Below are positions 37,628-45,524 of a stretch of 64,000 nucleotides of DNA, piece by piece. The notes beneath the pieces were generated by a model. That model did no database searches, was not told the DNA's origin, and saw only the letters and a list, made by a program, of their open reading frames with translations. How positions within the stretch are numbered: position 1 is the first letter of the stretch; each line of letters opens with the position of its first letter. The translations under genes and the position numbers were made by a program. The stretch is taken from the NCBI RefSeq assembly GCF_028830055.1, contig NZ_CP101655.1:4553780-4617779 (forward strand), read 5' to 3'. The DNA comes from Pseudomonas serboccidentalis (GTDB lineage Bacteria > Pseudomonadota > Gammaproteobacteria > Pseudomonadales > Pseudomonadaceae).

Positions 37628-38065
37628 ATGAATATTTTCGAAGCCCTTCGCGAAAGCCACGACCGCCAGCGTAATTACGCCAAAGCCCTGGTCGAAACCA
37701 GCGGCGATACCCCGGAGCGGGTTGAAGCCTACAAGCAGCTTAAAGCCGAACTGCAGGCCCACGAAACCGCCGAAGAACGCCACTTCTATATTCCGCTGAT
37801 GGAGTTCGACAACGGCGTCGACCTCAGCCGCCACGCGATCTCCGAGCATCACGAGATGGACGAGATGATGGAAGAGCTGGACGAAACCGAGATGTCCAGC
37901 CCGGCGTGGCTGGCAACGGCGAAGAAGCTCGCGGACAAGGTCCATCACCATCTCAAGGAAGAAGAGCAGAAGTTCTTCCAGATGGCCGGCAAGTTGCTCG
38001 ATGACAAGCAAAAGGAACAGCTCGCCGGCCAATACGAAAAGGAGTACCAGGCACAACTGCCGTGA
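37628..38065 (+). CDS. hemerythrin HHE cation-binding domain protein
   Basis: The 145-residue protein is a four-helix bundle with HHE-type ligands: H11 in RESHDRQR, then QAHETAEERHF, ISEHHEMDEM and KVHHHLKEEEQKFF. Proteins of this type bind a di-iron centre and are linked to oxygen, nitrosative or oxidative stress. The ATG follows GAGG at seven bases. The preceding AlgU-like promoter would fit stress induction. Confidence 0.88.
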   Translation: MNIFEALRESHDRQRNYAKALVETSGDTPERVEAYKQLKAELQAHETAEERHFYIPLMEFDNGVDLSRHAISEHHEMDEMMEELDETEMSSPAWLATAKKLADKVHHHLKEEEQKFFQMAGKLLDDKQKEQLAGQYEKEYQAQLP

Positions 38066-38140
38066 GCGCTGAATGGCGGTTTTTGCAGTGTCGGCGTGTA
38101 GGCCTTTAGCCATACGTCAGGTGGGTTTTGTCGCAATAAA

Positions 38141-38156
38141 CTGTATATACATCCAG
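38141..38156 (+). promoter_or_regulatory. LexA (SOS) box upstream of the LPMO-chitinase pair
   Basis: CTGTATATACATCCAG fits the LexA pattern CTG-N10-CAG with an alternating TA core, and the flanks extend it to AACTGTATATACATCCAGTA. It is the only such site I found in the window. It lies 131 bp upstream of the LPMO start and 76 bp after the hemerythrin gene. Flanking it, GGTTTTGTCGCA (38124-38135) and TGCGACAAAACC (38193-38204) form a perfect 12-bp inverted repeat. Confidence 0.75.
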
Positions 38157-38287
38157 TATTTTCGATGTTTACTGCCGCCGAAGGTGGAGGCCTGCGACAA
38201 AACCGCCGATGGACAAAAAAACCACCTCCGTTAGCTTGAAGGCCTCTCCTCGGGAAGGAGAGTTCTTAAATCAACGGAGTGAACAAC

Positions 38288-38923
38288 ATGAATCAACCAC
38301 AAGCTCAAACCCAACTGCGACACGGTCGCGTCACCTCTCCAGCCAGCCGTGGCTCGGTCGCTATCGACCTGGGCCTGCTGGCCGGCTGGCAAGTCAACGA
38401 AATGGAAGGCGGCAAGAACTTCCCGGCGCTGGTGGCCGGGCCGTTCCCGGCGCCGTATGGCTCCGACAGTGACAGCGTCACGCCGCCTGCTGACGGCTAC
38501 GTTCTCAGTGGCGGCAAGACGGATGCCCGCGATTGTGTGAACTTCACCAGCACCGAGATGAGCAAAAAACTCAATCGTCCATTCGAGTGGCCGCTGCTCA
38601 ATGTCACGCCGGGCCAGACCCTCAAGGTCAACTGGGTGTACACCGCGCCGCACACCACCCGTGGTTATCGCTGGCTGATCACCAAGGATGGCTGGGATCC
38701 GCAGCAACGCATCAGCCGTGCGCAACTGGAAGCACAGCCGTTCTTCGAGGATTTCTACACCCAGGTGCCGTACTACAGCCATGCGGGTGAGATGAAGGCC
38801 AAGGTCGATCACGAAGTGAAACTGCCGGCCAACAAGAAGGGTCATCACGTGATCGTGCTGATGTGGATCGTCGCCAACACCGGCAACGCTTTCTATCAGG
38901 CGTTCGACGTCGACTTCAAATAA
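38288..38923 (+). CDS. AA10 lytic polysaccharide monooxygenase (chitin-active type), no signal peptide
   Basis: The 211-residue protein is a single AA10 domain that would oxidatively cleave chitin with a copper histidine brace. The first brace histidine is H12 (RHGRVTSPASRG). The second is in VYTAPHTTRGYRWLITKDGW near residue 121, and the axial phenylalanine lies in NAFYQAFDVDF. Normally H1 follows signal-peptide cleavage; here only 11 polar residues precede it and no hydrophobic segment exists. The ATG at 38288 has GGAG at nine bases; the GTG at 38279 overlaps the ribosome-binding site. It is followed 40 bp later by the chitinase gene. Confidence 0.88.
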   Translation: MNQPQAQTQLRHGRVTSPASRGSVAIDLGLLAGWQVNEMEGGKNFPALVAGPFPAPYGSDSDSVTPPADGYVLSGGKTDARDCVNFTSTEMSKKLNRPFEWPLLNVTPGQTLKVNWVYTAPHTTRGYRWLITKDGWDPQQRISRAQLEAQPFFEDFYTQVPYYSHAGEMKAKVDHEVKLPANKKGHHVIVLMWIVANTGNAFYQAFDVDFK

Positions 38924-38963
38924 CGGCGCAACGCCAAACCCACAGGTTCTGAAGGATTAGAAC

Positions 38964-40022
38964 ATGTCAAAAATCGACTTCACACTCGTGCAAAACCAGG
39001 CGGCCGACGCGGCCTCGCTGATGCCAAGCATCGCCGGCAAGAAGATCCTCATGGGCTTCTGGCACAACTGGCCGGCGGGCCCGAATGACGGTTACCGTCA
39101 GGGCCGGTTCGCCGAAATCGCGCTGGAGGCGGTGCCCAAAGAGTACAACGTGGTCGCGGTGGCGTTCATGAAGGGCAGCGGGATTCCGACCTTCAAGCCG
39201 TTCAACGTCTCCGACGCCGAGTTCCGTCGCCAGGTCGGCGTGCTCAACAGCCAGGGGCGGGCGGTGCTGCTGTCTCTGGGTGGCGCCGATGCGCACATCG
39301 AGTTGCGGGCCGGACAGGAACAACCACTGGCCAATGAAATCATCCGTCTGGTGGAAATTTACGGCTTCGATGGACTGGACATCGATCTTGAACAGAGCGC
39401 GATTGATTTCGCTGCCAACAAGACCGTGCTGCCAGCCGCGCTGAAACTGGTCAAGGATCACTACGCAGGCCAGGGCAAGCACTTCATCATCAGCATGGCC
39501 CCGGAGTTTCCGTACTTGACCACCAACGGCAAATACGTCGGTTACCTGCAGGCACTCGAAGGCTATTACGACTTCATCGCCCCGCAGTTCTATAACCAGG
39601 GCGGCGATGGGGTCTGGGTGCCGGAAGCCAATAACGGCAATGGTGCGTGGATCGCGCAAAACAACGACGCGCTGAAAGAAGACTTCCTCTATTACCTGAC
39701 CGAAAGTCTGGTGACTGGCACCCGGGGCTTCACCAGAATCCCGGCGGACAAATTCGTCATTGGCCTGCCAGCTAACGTTGACGCCGCAGCCACCGGTTAT
39801 GTGATCGACAGCACCGCAGTGGGCAACGTGCTCAAGCGTCTGGCGATCAAGGGGTTGCCGATCAAGGGGTTGATGACCTGGTCGGTGAACTGGGACAACG
39901 GTGTCAGCAAGGACCGTGTGCCGTACAACCGGGAGTTCAGTCGGCGTTATGGGCCGCTGATTCACGGCGTACTTACAGCGGCGCAGGAAACGGATGAGGC
40001 GTTGTCGCGTCTCGCCCGTTAG
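38964..40022 (+). CDS. GH18 chitinase without signal peptide
   Basis: The 352-residue enzyme is a single glycoside hydrolase family 18 domain. The catalytic DxxDxDxE motif is FDGLDIDLE with D136, D139, D141 and acid/base E143. The SLGGADA segment near residue 104 and the YDFIAPQFYNQGG and GLMTWSVNWDN segments are also conserved. There is no N-terminal hydrophobic stretch, so it cannot use Sec or Tat as annotated. It forms an apparent operon with the LPMO under the SOS box and ends in a strong terminator. Confidence 0.92.
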   Translation: MSKIDFTLVQNQAADAASLMPSIAGKKILMGFWHNWPAGPNDGYRQGRFAEIALEAVPKEYNVVAVAFMKGSGIPTFKPFNVSDAEFRRQVGVLNSQGRAVLLSLGGADAHIELRAGQEQPLANEIIRLVEIYGFDGLDIDLEQSAIDFAANKTVLPAALKLVKDHYAGQGKHFIISMAPEFPYLTTNGKYVGYLQALEGYYDFIAPQFYNQGGDGVWVPEANNGNGAWIAQNNDALKEDFLYYLTESLVTGTRGFTRIPADKFVIGLPANVDAAATGYVIDSTAVGNVLKRLAIKGLPIKGLMTWSVNWDNGVSKDRVPYNREFSRRYGPLIHGVLTAAQETDEALSRLAR

Positions 40023-40030
40023 ACGCAAAT

Positions 40031-40064
40031 AAAAAAGCTCGGTAGCGCTGCCGGGCTTTTTTTG
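40031..40064 (+). terminator. intrinsic terminator of the LPMO-chitinase operon
   Basis: AGCTCGGTA-GCGC-TGCCGGGCT with one G-T pair is followed by TTTTTTT, nine bases after the chitinase stop. Confidence 0.88.
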
Positions 40065-40118
40065 TGGGCGCGATTATTCGAATATGGGCGTTTTCCGATG
40101 ACACAAGGTTCAGGCGTC

Positions 40119-40709
40119 ATGATCAAAACTGCCCAGCGGGTCAACATTGTCGACGCTCAGGTGTTGTCCCACGACTGGTACCTGCTGAAGAAAATCACCT
40201 TTGACTACCTGCGCAACAACGGCGACTGGCAGCGTCAGACGCGCGAGGTCTACGACCGTGGCAATGGTGCCGCGATCCTGCTGTTCAACCGTGAGAAACG
40301 CACGGTGGTGCTGACTCGCCAATTCCGTTTGCCGGTGTTCGTCAACGGCCATGACGGCTTGTTGATCGAAGTGGCGGCGGGGCTGCTCGAAGGCGCGGCA
40401 CCGGAGCAGCGGATCCGCGACGAGGCCGAAGAGGAAACCGGCTACCGCGTGCACGACGTGAAGAAAGTATTCGAGGCCTACATGAGCCCCGGCTCGGTAA
40501 CCGAGAAGCTGCACTTCTTCATTGCCGAGTACGACGCGAAGTCGAAGGTCAGTGAGGGTGGAGGCCTGGAAGAGGAAACCGAGGAACTGGAAGTGCTGGA
40601 GTGGGGTTTTGATGAAGCCTTGGCGGCGTTTCATCGCGGCGAGATCTGCGACGCCAAGACCATCATGCTGTTGCAGTATGCGGCGATGAATAACCTGTTC
40701 GCCCGATAA
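40119..40709 (+). CDS. nudK: GDP-mannose pyrophosphatase NudK-type Nudix hydrolase
   Basis: The 196-residue protein has the Nudix box AGLLEGAAPEQRIRDEAEEETGY around residues 89-111 (first Gly and the EAEEETGY end are the key residues). The N-terminal YDRGNGAAILLFNREKRTVVL and the SPGSVTEKLHFFIAEY segments match the NudK/ADP-sugar pyrophosphatase group. I chose the ATG at 40119 (MIKTAQRVNIVDAQVL) because AAGG lies nine bases upstream; an ATG at 40098 is an alternative. Confidence 0.82.
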   Translation: MIKTAQRVNIVDAQVLSHDWYLLKKITFDYLRNNGDWQRQTREVYDRGNGAAILLFNREKRTVVLTRQFRLPVFVNGHDGLLIEVAAGLLEGAAPEQRIRDEAEEETGYRVHDVKKVFEAYMSPGSVTEKLHFFIAEYDAKSKVSEGGGLEEETEELEVLEWGFDEALAAFHRGEICDAKTIMLLQYAAMNNLFAR

Positions 40710-40713
40710 AGCA

Positions 40714-40790
40714 ACGATCGCAGCCTGCGGCAGCTCCTACATTGAAACATTCCCCCTGTAGGAGCTGCCGCAGGCTGCGATCTTTAGATC
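40714..40790. repeat. REP pair, family B variant (CCTGCGGCAGCTCC)
   Basis: GATCGCAGCCTGCGGCAGCT continuing to CCTACA is faced by its reverse complement TGTAGGAGCTGCCGCAGGCT continuing to GCGATC. It lies between nudK and the convergent ogt gene. Confidence 0.9.
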
Positions 40791-40792
40791 TT

Positions 40793-41308
40793 TTAAAACA
40801 ACTCTCCCGTTTTGCCGACCGCCGACCAGCCACCCCCCTCCAGCGTCAGCAACCGCTCCTTGGCCTCGAGCCCTCCGGCAAACCCGGTCAGTTTTCCCGA
40901 GGCGCCAATCACCCGATGACACGGCGCCACAATCGAAATCGGGTTGCGCCCGTTCGCAGCGCCCACCGCACGCACCGCGGTCGGATTGCCAATCTGTTCG
41001 GCGATCTGGCTGTAGGTGCGGGTCTCGCCAAAGGGGATGGTCAGCAGCGCCGCCCAGACCTTCTTCTGAAAATCGGTGCCGACAAAATCCAGCTCCAGGT
41101 CGAAGCGATCCCGGCGGCCAGCAAAATATTCTTGCAACTGTCGCGCGGCTTTCTGCAAGAACGGATTGTCTGGCGCTTCAGTCATCGGCCCGAGGCGCAC
41201 CCGGCCCGGTTTATCGTTTTCCCAGAGGATGGCCGCCAGTCGTGCGCCGTTCGCCACCAGCTTCAATTCGCCGACCGGTGAAGGCAGGGTAATGAACGTG
41301 TAAGGCAT
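40793..41308 (-). CDS. ogt: methylated-DNA--protein-cysteine methyltransferase
   Basis: The 171-residue suicide enzyme removes alkyl groups from O6-alkylguanine. The acceptor cysteine is C130 in the motif IVAPCHRV, and the helix-turn-helix recognition region precedes it (TRTYSQIAEQIGNPTAVRAV). The ATG at 41308 (MPYTFITLPSPVGELKL) matches the family. It is an Ogt-type single-domain protein, not the Ada fusion. Confidence 0.94.
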   Translation of the reverse strand: MPYTFITLPSPVGELKLVANGARLAAILWENDKPGRVRLGPMTEAPDNPFLQKAARQLQEYFAGRRDRFDLELDFVGTDFQKKVWAALLTIPFGETRTYSQIAEQIGNPTAVRAVGAANGRNPISIVAPCHRVIGASGKLTGFAGGLEAKERLLTLEGGGWSAVGKTGELF

Positions 41309-41461
41309 GGGGCAGAACTCCGGATCGGCACGGCGAGAGCGCCCAGCATACTGCCTGATCCGGGAGGCGCAAATCACAATAGCGACCATACTGCTTGTTG
41401 CTTTTGAAGCGTTCCCCTCTGTTTTGCACAGCCCCTCAAAACAAAAAAAAGAGATCGACTC

Positions 41462-43189
41462 ATGAAGTACGAACCTTTGACCAAAACGCTGATTGCGACG
41501 TCACTGGCACTGAGCTGCCTCATGGCCCACGCCGCCTCGGTGGCACCGGTTGCCGCCGAAAACGGCATGGTGGTCACCGCCCAACACCTGGCTTCCCACG
41601 TCGGCGTCGATGTGTTGAAAAATGGCGGCAACGCGGTGGATGCCGCGGTTGCCGTGGGGTATGCGCTGGCGGTGGTGTACCCCGCGGCGGGCAACCTCGG
41701 TGGTGGCGGTTTCATGACCATTCAACTGGCGGACGGGCGCAAGACGTTCCTCGATTTCCGCGAAAAGGCCCCGCTGGCGGCCACCGCCAACATGTACCTG
41801 GACAAGGACGGCAACGTCGTCCCGGACCTCAGCACCCGTGGTCATCTCGCCGTGGCCGTGCCGGGCACCGTGTCGGGTATGGAGCTGGCGCTGAGCAAGT
41901 ACGGTACCAAGCCGCGCAAGGACATGATCGCGCCAGCGATCAAACTGGCTGAAGACGGTTTCGAACTGGAGCAGGGCGACGTCGATCTGCTGGATTACGC
42001 CACCGATGTGTTCAAGAAAGACATGCGCGATTCCGGGTCGATCTTCCTGCACAACGGCGAGCCGATGCAGGTCGGGCAGAAACTGGTGCAGAAGGATCTG
42101 GCGAAAACCCTGCGCACCATTTCCGAAAAAGGCGCCGACGGTTTTTATAAAGGCTGGGTGGCCGACGCCATCGTCACCTCCAGCCAGGCCAACAAGGGCA
42201 TCATCACCCAGGCCGACCTCGACAAATACAAGACCCGCGAACTGGCCCCGGTGGAGTGCGATTACCGTGGCTACCACGTGGTCTCGGCGCCACCACCGAG
42301 TTCCGGTGGCGTGGTGATCTGTCAGATCATGAACATCCTCGAAGGTTATCCGATGAAGGATCTGGGCTTCCATTCCGCCCAGGGCATGCACTACCAGATC
42401 GAAGCGATGCGCCACGCCTATGTCGACCGCAACAGCTATCTGGGCGACCCGGATTTCGTCAAGAATCCGATCGAACACCTGCTGGACAAGAACTACGCGA
42501 CCAAACTGCGCAACGCGATCCAGCCGCAGAAGGCCGGCATCTCCGCCGAGCTGAAACCCGGCGTCGCGCCGCATGAAGGCAACAACACCACGCACTATTC
42601 GATCGTCGACAAGTGGGGCAACGCGGTGTCGGTGACCTACACCCTCAACGACTGGTTCGGTGCCGGCGTGATGGCGAGCAAGACCGGGGTGATCCTCAAC
42701 GACGAGATGGACGACTTCACCTCCAAGGTCGGCGTGCCGAACATGTACGGTCTGGTGCAGGGCGAGGCCAACGCCATCGCTCCAGGCAAAGCGCCGCTGT
42801 CATCGATGAGCCCGACCATCGTCACCAAGGACGGTAAAGTGGTGATGGTGGTCGGCACGCCAGGTGGCAGCCGGATCATCACCGCCACCTTGCTGACCAT
42901 GCTCAACGTCATCGACTACGGCATGGGCCTGCAGGAAGCGGTCGACGCGCCGCGCTTCCACCAGCAATGGATGCCGGAAGAAACCAACCTCGAAGACTTC
43001 GCCGCCAGCCCCGATACGAAGAAGATCCTCGAGAGCTGGGGCCACAAGTTTGCCGGGCCGCAGGACGCCAACCACATCGCGGCGATCCTGGTCGGCGCGC
43101 CGTCGCTGGGCGGTAAGCCGGTAGGCAAAAACCGCTTCTACGGTGCCAACGATCCACGGCGCAATACCGGGTTGTCACTGGGCTACTGA
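41462..43189 (+). CDS. ggt: gamma-glutamyltranspeptidase (periplasmic)
   Basis: The 575-residue precursor is exported by an N-terminal signal peptide (cleavage about residue 25, MAHAASV). It self-cleaves before T376 in GNNTTHYSIVDKWGNAVSVT, giving large and small subunits, and degrades glutathione and other gamma-glutamyl compounds. The PGGSRIITATL segment forms the oxyanion region. It is followed 67 bp later by an isochorismatase-family gene; a GC hairpin at 43203-43224 between them lacks a T tract. Confidence 0.95.
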   Translation: MKYEPLTKTLIATSLALSCLMAHAASVAPVAAENGMVVTAQHLASHVGVDVLKNGGNAVDAAVAVGYALAVVYPAAGNLGGGGFMTIQLADGRKTFLDFREKAPLAATANMYLDKDGNVVPDLSTRGHLAVAVPGTVSGMELALSKYGTKPRKDMIAPAIKLAEDGFELEQGDVDLLDYATDVFKKDMRDSGSIFLHNGEPMQVGQKLVQKDLAKTLRTISEKGADGFYKGWVADAIVTSSQANKGIITQADLDKYKTRELAPVECDYRGYHVVSAPPPSSGGVVICQIMNILEGYPMKDLGFHSAQGMHYQIEAMRHAYVDRNSYLGDPDFVKNPIEHLLDKNYATKLRNAIQPQKAGISAELKPGVAPHEGNNTTHYSIVDKWGNAVSVTYTLNDWFGAGVMASKTGVILNDEMDDFTSKVGVPNMYGLVQGEANAIAPGKAPLSSMSPTIVTKDGKVVMVVGTPGGSRIITATLLTMLNVIDYGMGLQEAVDAPRFHQQWMPEETNLEDFAASPDTKKILESWGHKFAGPQDANHIAAILVGAPSLGGKPVGKNRFYGANDPRRNTGLSLGY

Positions 43190-43256
43190 GAGGCGTAAAA
43201 AAGGGGGCGGGCTCAGCTCCGCCCCTGTCTCAAGGATCGATCAAGGAAGGCCCATC

Positions 43257-43790
43257 ATGTCTAGCGCATTACTGATCATCGACGTCCAACAGGCTCTCTG
43301 CTCGGGCCAATACCAGTGCTTCGACATCCATCGTGTCATCGACTCCATCAACCAACTCAGCACGCGCGCGCGCAAGGCCGGCGTACCGGTAGTGCTGATT
43401 CAGCATGAAGAAAAGGACAGCCCGCTGGCCCATGGTGCCGAAGGCTGGCAACTGGCCGAAGGCCTGCTGACTGAAGCAAAAGATCTGCGTGTACGCAAAA
43501 CCACCCCGGATTCGTTCTACCAGACCGACCTGAGCAAACTGCTGCCCAGCGAAGACTTCGAGCGCCTGATCATCTGCGGTCTGCAAACCGACTACTGCGT
43601 CAACGCCACCGTACGCAAGGCTCATGAACTGGGTTACGACGTGGTGCTCGCTGCTGACGCCCATTCCACCGTCGACAACGGCAACATCAGCGCCGAAGAC
43701 ATCATCGCCGAACATAACAAGGACCTGGCGCACCTGACTGGCGCTACAGCCCGGGTTGACGTCGAACCCGCCGCCGAGATCATTTTCTAA
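43257..43790 (+). CDS. isochorismatase-family cysteine hydrolase
   Basis: The 177-residue protein has the Rossmann-like isochorismatase fold with the catalytic Asp in LLIIDVQ (D9), Lys in RKTTPDSF, and nucleophile Cys in CGLQTDYCVNATVRKA. This D-K-C triad defines amidohydrolases such as nicotinamidases and related enzymes; the substrate is not evident. The ATG at 43257 follows AAGGAAGG. Confidence 0.88.
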   Translation: MSSALLIIDVQQALCSGQYQCFDIHRVIDSINQLSTRARKAGVPVVLIQHEEKDSPLAHGAEGWQLAEGLLTEAKDLRVRKTTPDSFYQTDLSKLLPSEDFERLIICGLQTDYCVNATVRKAHELGYDVVLAADAHSTVDNGNISAEDIIAEHNKDLAHLTGATARVDVEPAAEIIF

Positions 43791-43805
43791 AGCCAGCGGA
43801 ATACC

Positions 43806-43955
43806 CCTGCAGGCGCGAGCCTGCTCGCGAAGGCGGTCTGTCTGTAACCCAAGTGTTGGCTGACACGACGTCTTCGCGAGCAAGCTCGCTCCCACAGTGG
43901 CTCGATGCATCCAGCCTGGCCTCTGTAGGAGCGAGCCTGCTCGCGAAGGCGGCAG
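43806..43955. repeat. triple REP cluster, family A
   Basis: Three units occur: AGGCGCGAGCCTGCTCGCGA at about 43811, the inverted TCGCGAGCAAGCTCGCTCCC at about 43874, and a direct third copy TAGGAGCGAGCCTGCTCGCG at about 43926. The first two make a standard pair and the third is unpaired. They fill the gap before the LprI-like gene. Confidence 0.88.
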
Positions 43956-44010
43956 CACAGACAACACTTCACTGGCATAATGCCGCCGCCCCGAAGAATG
44001 GAATCTGTCG

Positions 44011-45030
44011 ATGTTGTCTTTCAAACTCCGCCACGCTGTTCTGCTGGCGTCCCTGATGTTTATGCCAGCTGTACACGCCAGCAGTTTCGATTGCGCCAGC
44101 GCTGCCAGTCCGGCGGAAAAAACCATTTGCTCTGATCCCTATATCTCGAACCTTGATGAAAAACTGGGCTCGCAGTGGCGTGCTACGTTGCCAAAAGTTG
44201 TGGATTCGAAAGCCTTGAAGGTCGATCAACGAGGCTGGCTAAAGCAACGCAATCAATGTGCTGCGGATGTTGCTTGTCTACGCCGGCAATACCTGATGCG
44301 CCTCAAGGCACTTGAGTTCATGACCAGCCCCTTCAATTGGGACGCGACCTGGCAGCTCATTCCGTGGGGCGTTTCATCGGCGGTTGAGGTTAAAACCAGG
44401 CGCATCGACGCCACTCATATCGCTTTTGATATTTCAGGAGTGGCTGGCGCCAACTCCGGCGACATGGAGGGTGTCGCCACCATCGAGGGCAGCGAAGCAC
44501 ACTACGCCCAAGACAACTGTTCGTTGAAATTCAGCGCATTCAACGGACTGTTGGACATTGCACAAGAGGGTGCAGACCCTACTTGCGGTGGGGGTATGGG
44601 GATTTATTACGGTGGGCGCTACGTGGCGTCGGAACAGCCACTGTCGATTGATTACGACCTGCTCAGTCTGGGGGTGGCGCGGACCGAGCAGGAAAACCAA
44701 CTGTTGCACGCTCTGCTCAAAGACGATTATCAGACGTTATTGCAAAACAGTGGAGCGATGGTGACCGGCGAGGCTTCCCGTGATGTGCCGGAGGCTCAGG
44801 TCGATGAGTTCTGGTTACGCGGGCTGGCCAACACCAATGCGGGCGTTCTGATGCGAGCGCCGGACGCGCGGGTATGGCTCGTATTGTTGGTGTTCGATGA
44901 GCAGCGCAAATTGCGTGCCCGCTATTACACCAACGTACCGAAATGGAAAAAGCGTGTGCCCGAAGCATTACTTGCCTGGCACAAGCGAATAGCGGACGGC
45001 GAGACTTTGCCGCTGGACTTCATGCCCTGA
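44011..45030 (+). CDS. exported protein with N-terminal LprI-like (DUF1311) domain
   Basis: The 339-residue protein has a signal peptide ending near residue 23 (PAVHA). The mature N-terminus FDCASAASPAEKTICSDPYISNLDEKL (Cys-x-n-Cys, Asp-rich) matches the LprI family, some members of which inhibit lysozyme. A conserved QRNQCAADVACLRRQY follows near residue 80. The remaining 230 residues are soluble and unassigned. Activity against lysozyme is not established for this protein. Confidence 0.75.
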   Translation: MLSFKLRHAVLLASLMFMPAVHASSFDCASAASPAEKTICSDPYISNLDEKLGSQWRATLPKVVDSKALKVDQRGWLKQRNQCAADVACLRRQYLMRLKALEFMTSPFNWDATWQLIPWGVSSAVEVKTRRIDATHIAFDISGVAGANSGDMEGVATIEGSEAHYAQDNCSLKFSAFNGLLDIAQEGADPTCGGGMGIYYGGRYVASEQPLSIDYDLLSLGVARTEQENQLLHALLKDDYQTLLQNSGAMVTGEASRDVPEAQVDEFWLRGLANTNAGVLMRAPDARVWLVLLVFDEQRKLRARYYTNVPKWKKRVPEALLAWHKRIADGETLPLDFMP

Positions 45031-45044
45031 CTCTTTGCGGCGAA

Positions 45045-45362
45045 TTACTCGGCGAGGCATCGACGGGGCTGCGCCAGCAACCGCTCGATCTGCGCCAGCT
45101 CCCAGGTACTCAGCAGGTTGACCGGATTGGTGCCGTAACGTTGCCATGTCTCCAGGTTACCTTCGCGGCCATCCGGGGCTCGGGCGCGTTCACAGTGGTG
45201 CAGGCGTCCGCCCTCGAAGTCCAGCCGCAACCGCCAGCCTTCGACCTCGACCGAAACCAGGCCTGTATCGCCCGGTTCCTCGACAGGTCGCAGGGACAGC
45301 ACGCCCAGCGCCGCATCGCGCAGGCACTGGCAAACTTCACGGGCGGTGAGCACGCAGGACAT
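45045..45362 (-). CDS. conserved hypothetical protein (small Pseudomonas family)
   Basis: The 105-residue product reads MSCVLTAREVCQCLRDAALG at its N-terminus and contains DFEGGRLHHCERARAPDGR and a YGTNPVNLLSTWELAQIE tail. It is soluble with no signal peptide. I recognise it as a conserved Pseudomonas family without known function. It is convergent with the LprI-like gene. The ATG at 45362 was preferred to a start 22 codons earlier because the family usually begins just before LTAREV. Confidence 0.65.
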   Translation of the reverse strand: MSCVLTAREVCQCLRDAALGVLSLRPVEEPGDTGLVSVEVEGWRLRLDFEGGRLHHCERARAPDGREGNLETWQRYGTNPVNLLSTWELAQIERLLAQPRRCLAE

Positions 45363-45524
45363 TTTCAACTCAAGTGACAGAACACAGCGTGCCAGCATAG
45401 AGCGCAGGCGCCGTGCTGTCAGCGACACTGGCCCGATTCCTAACTATTCCGTAACATCCGCAACCCTCTTTTCCTCCCGCGAACACCCTCGGCCATGCTC
45501 TCAGGCCGTTTAGTCAGGTAAGCC

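Noticed and set aside
43198..43226. hairpin between ggt and the isochorismatase gene as a terminator
   Set aside because: The stem is G-rich and lacks a T tract, so termination is not supported; it may be a read-through structure.
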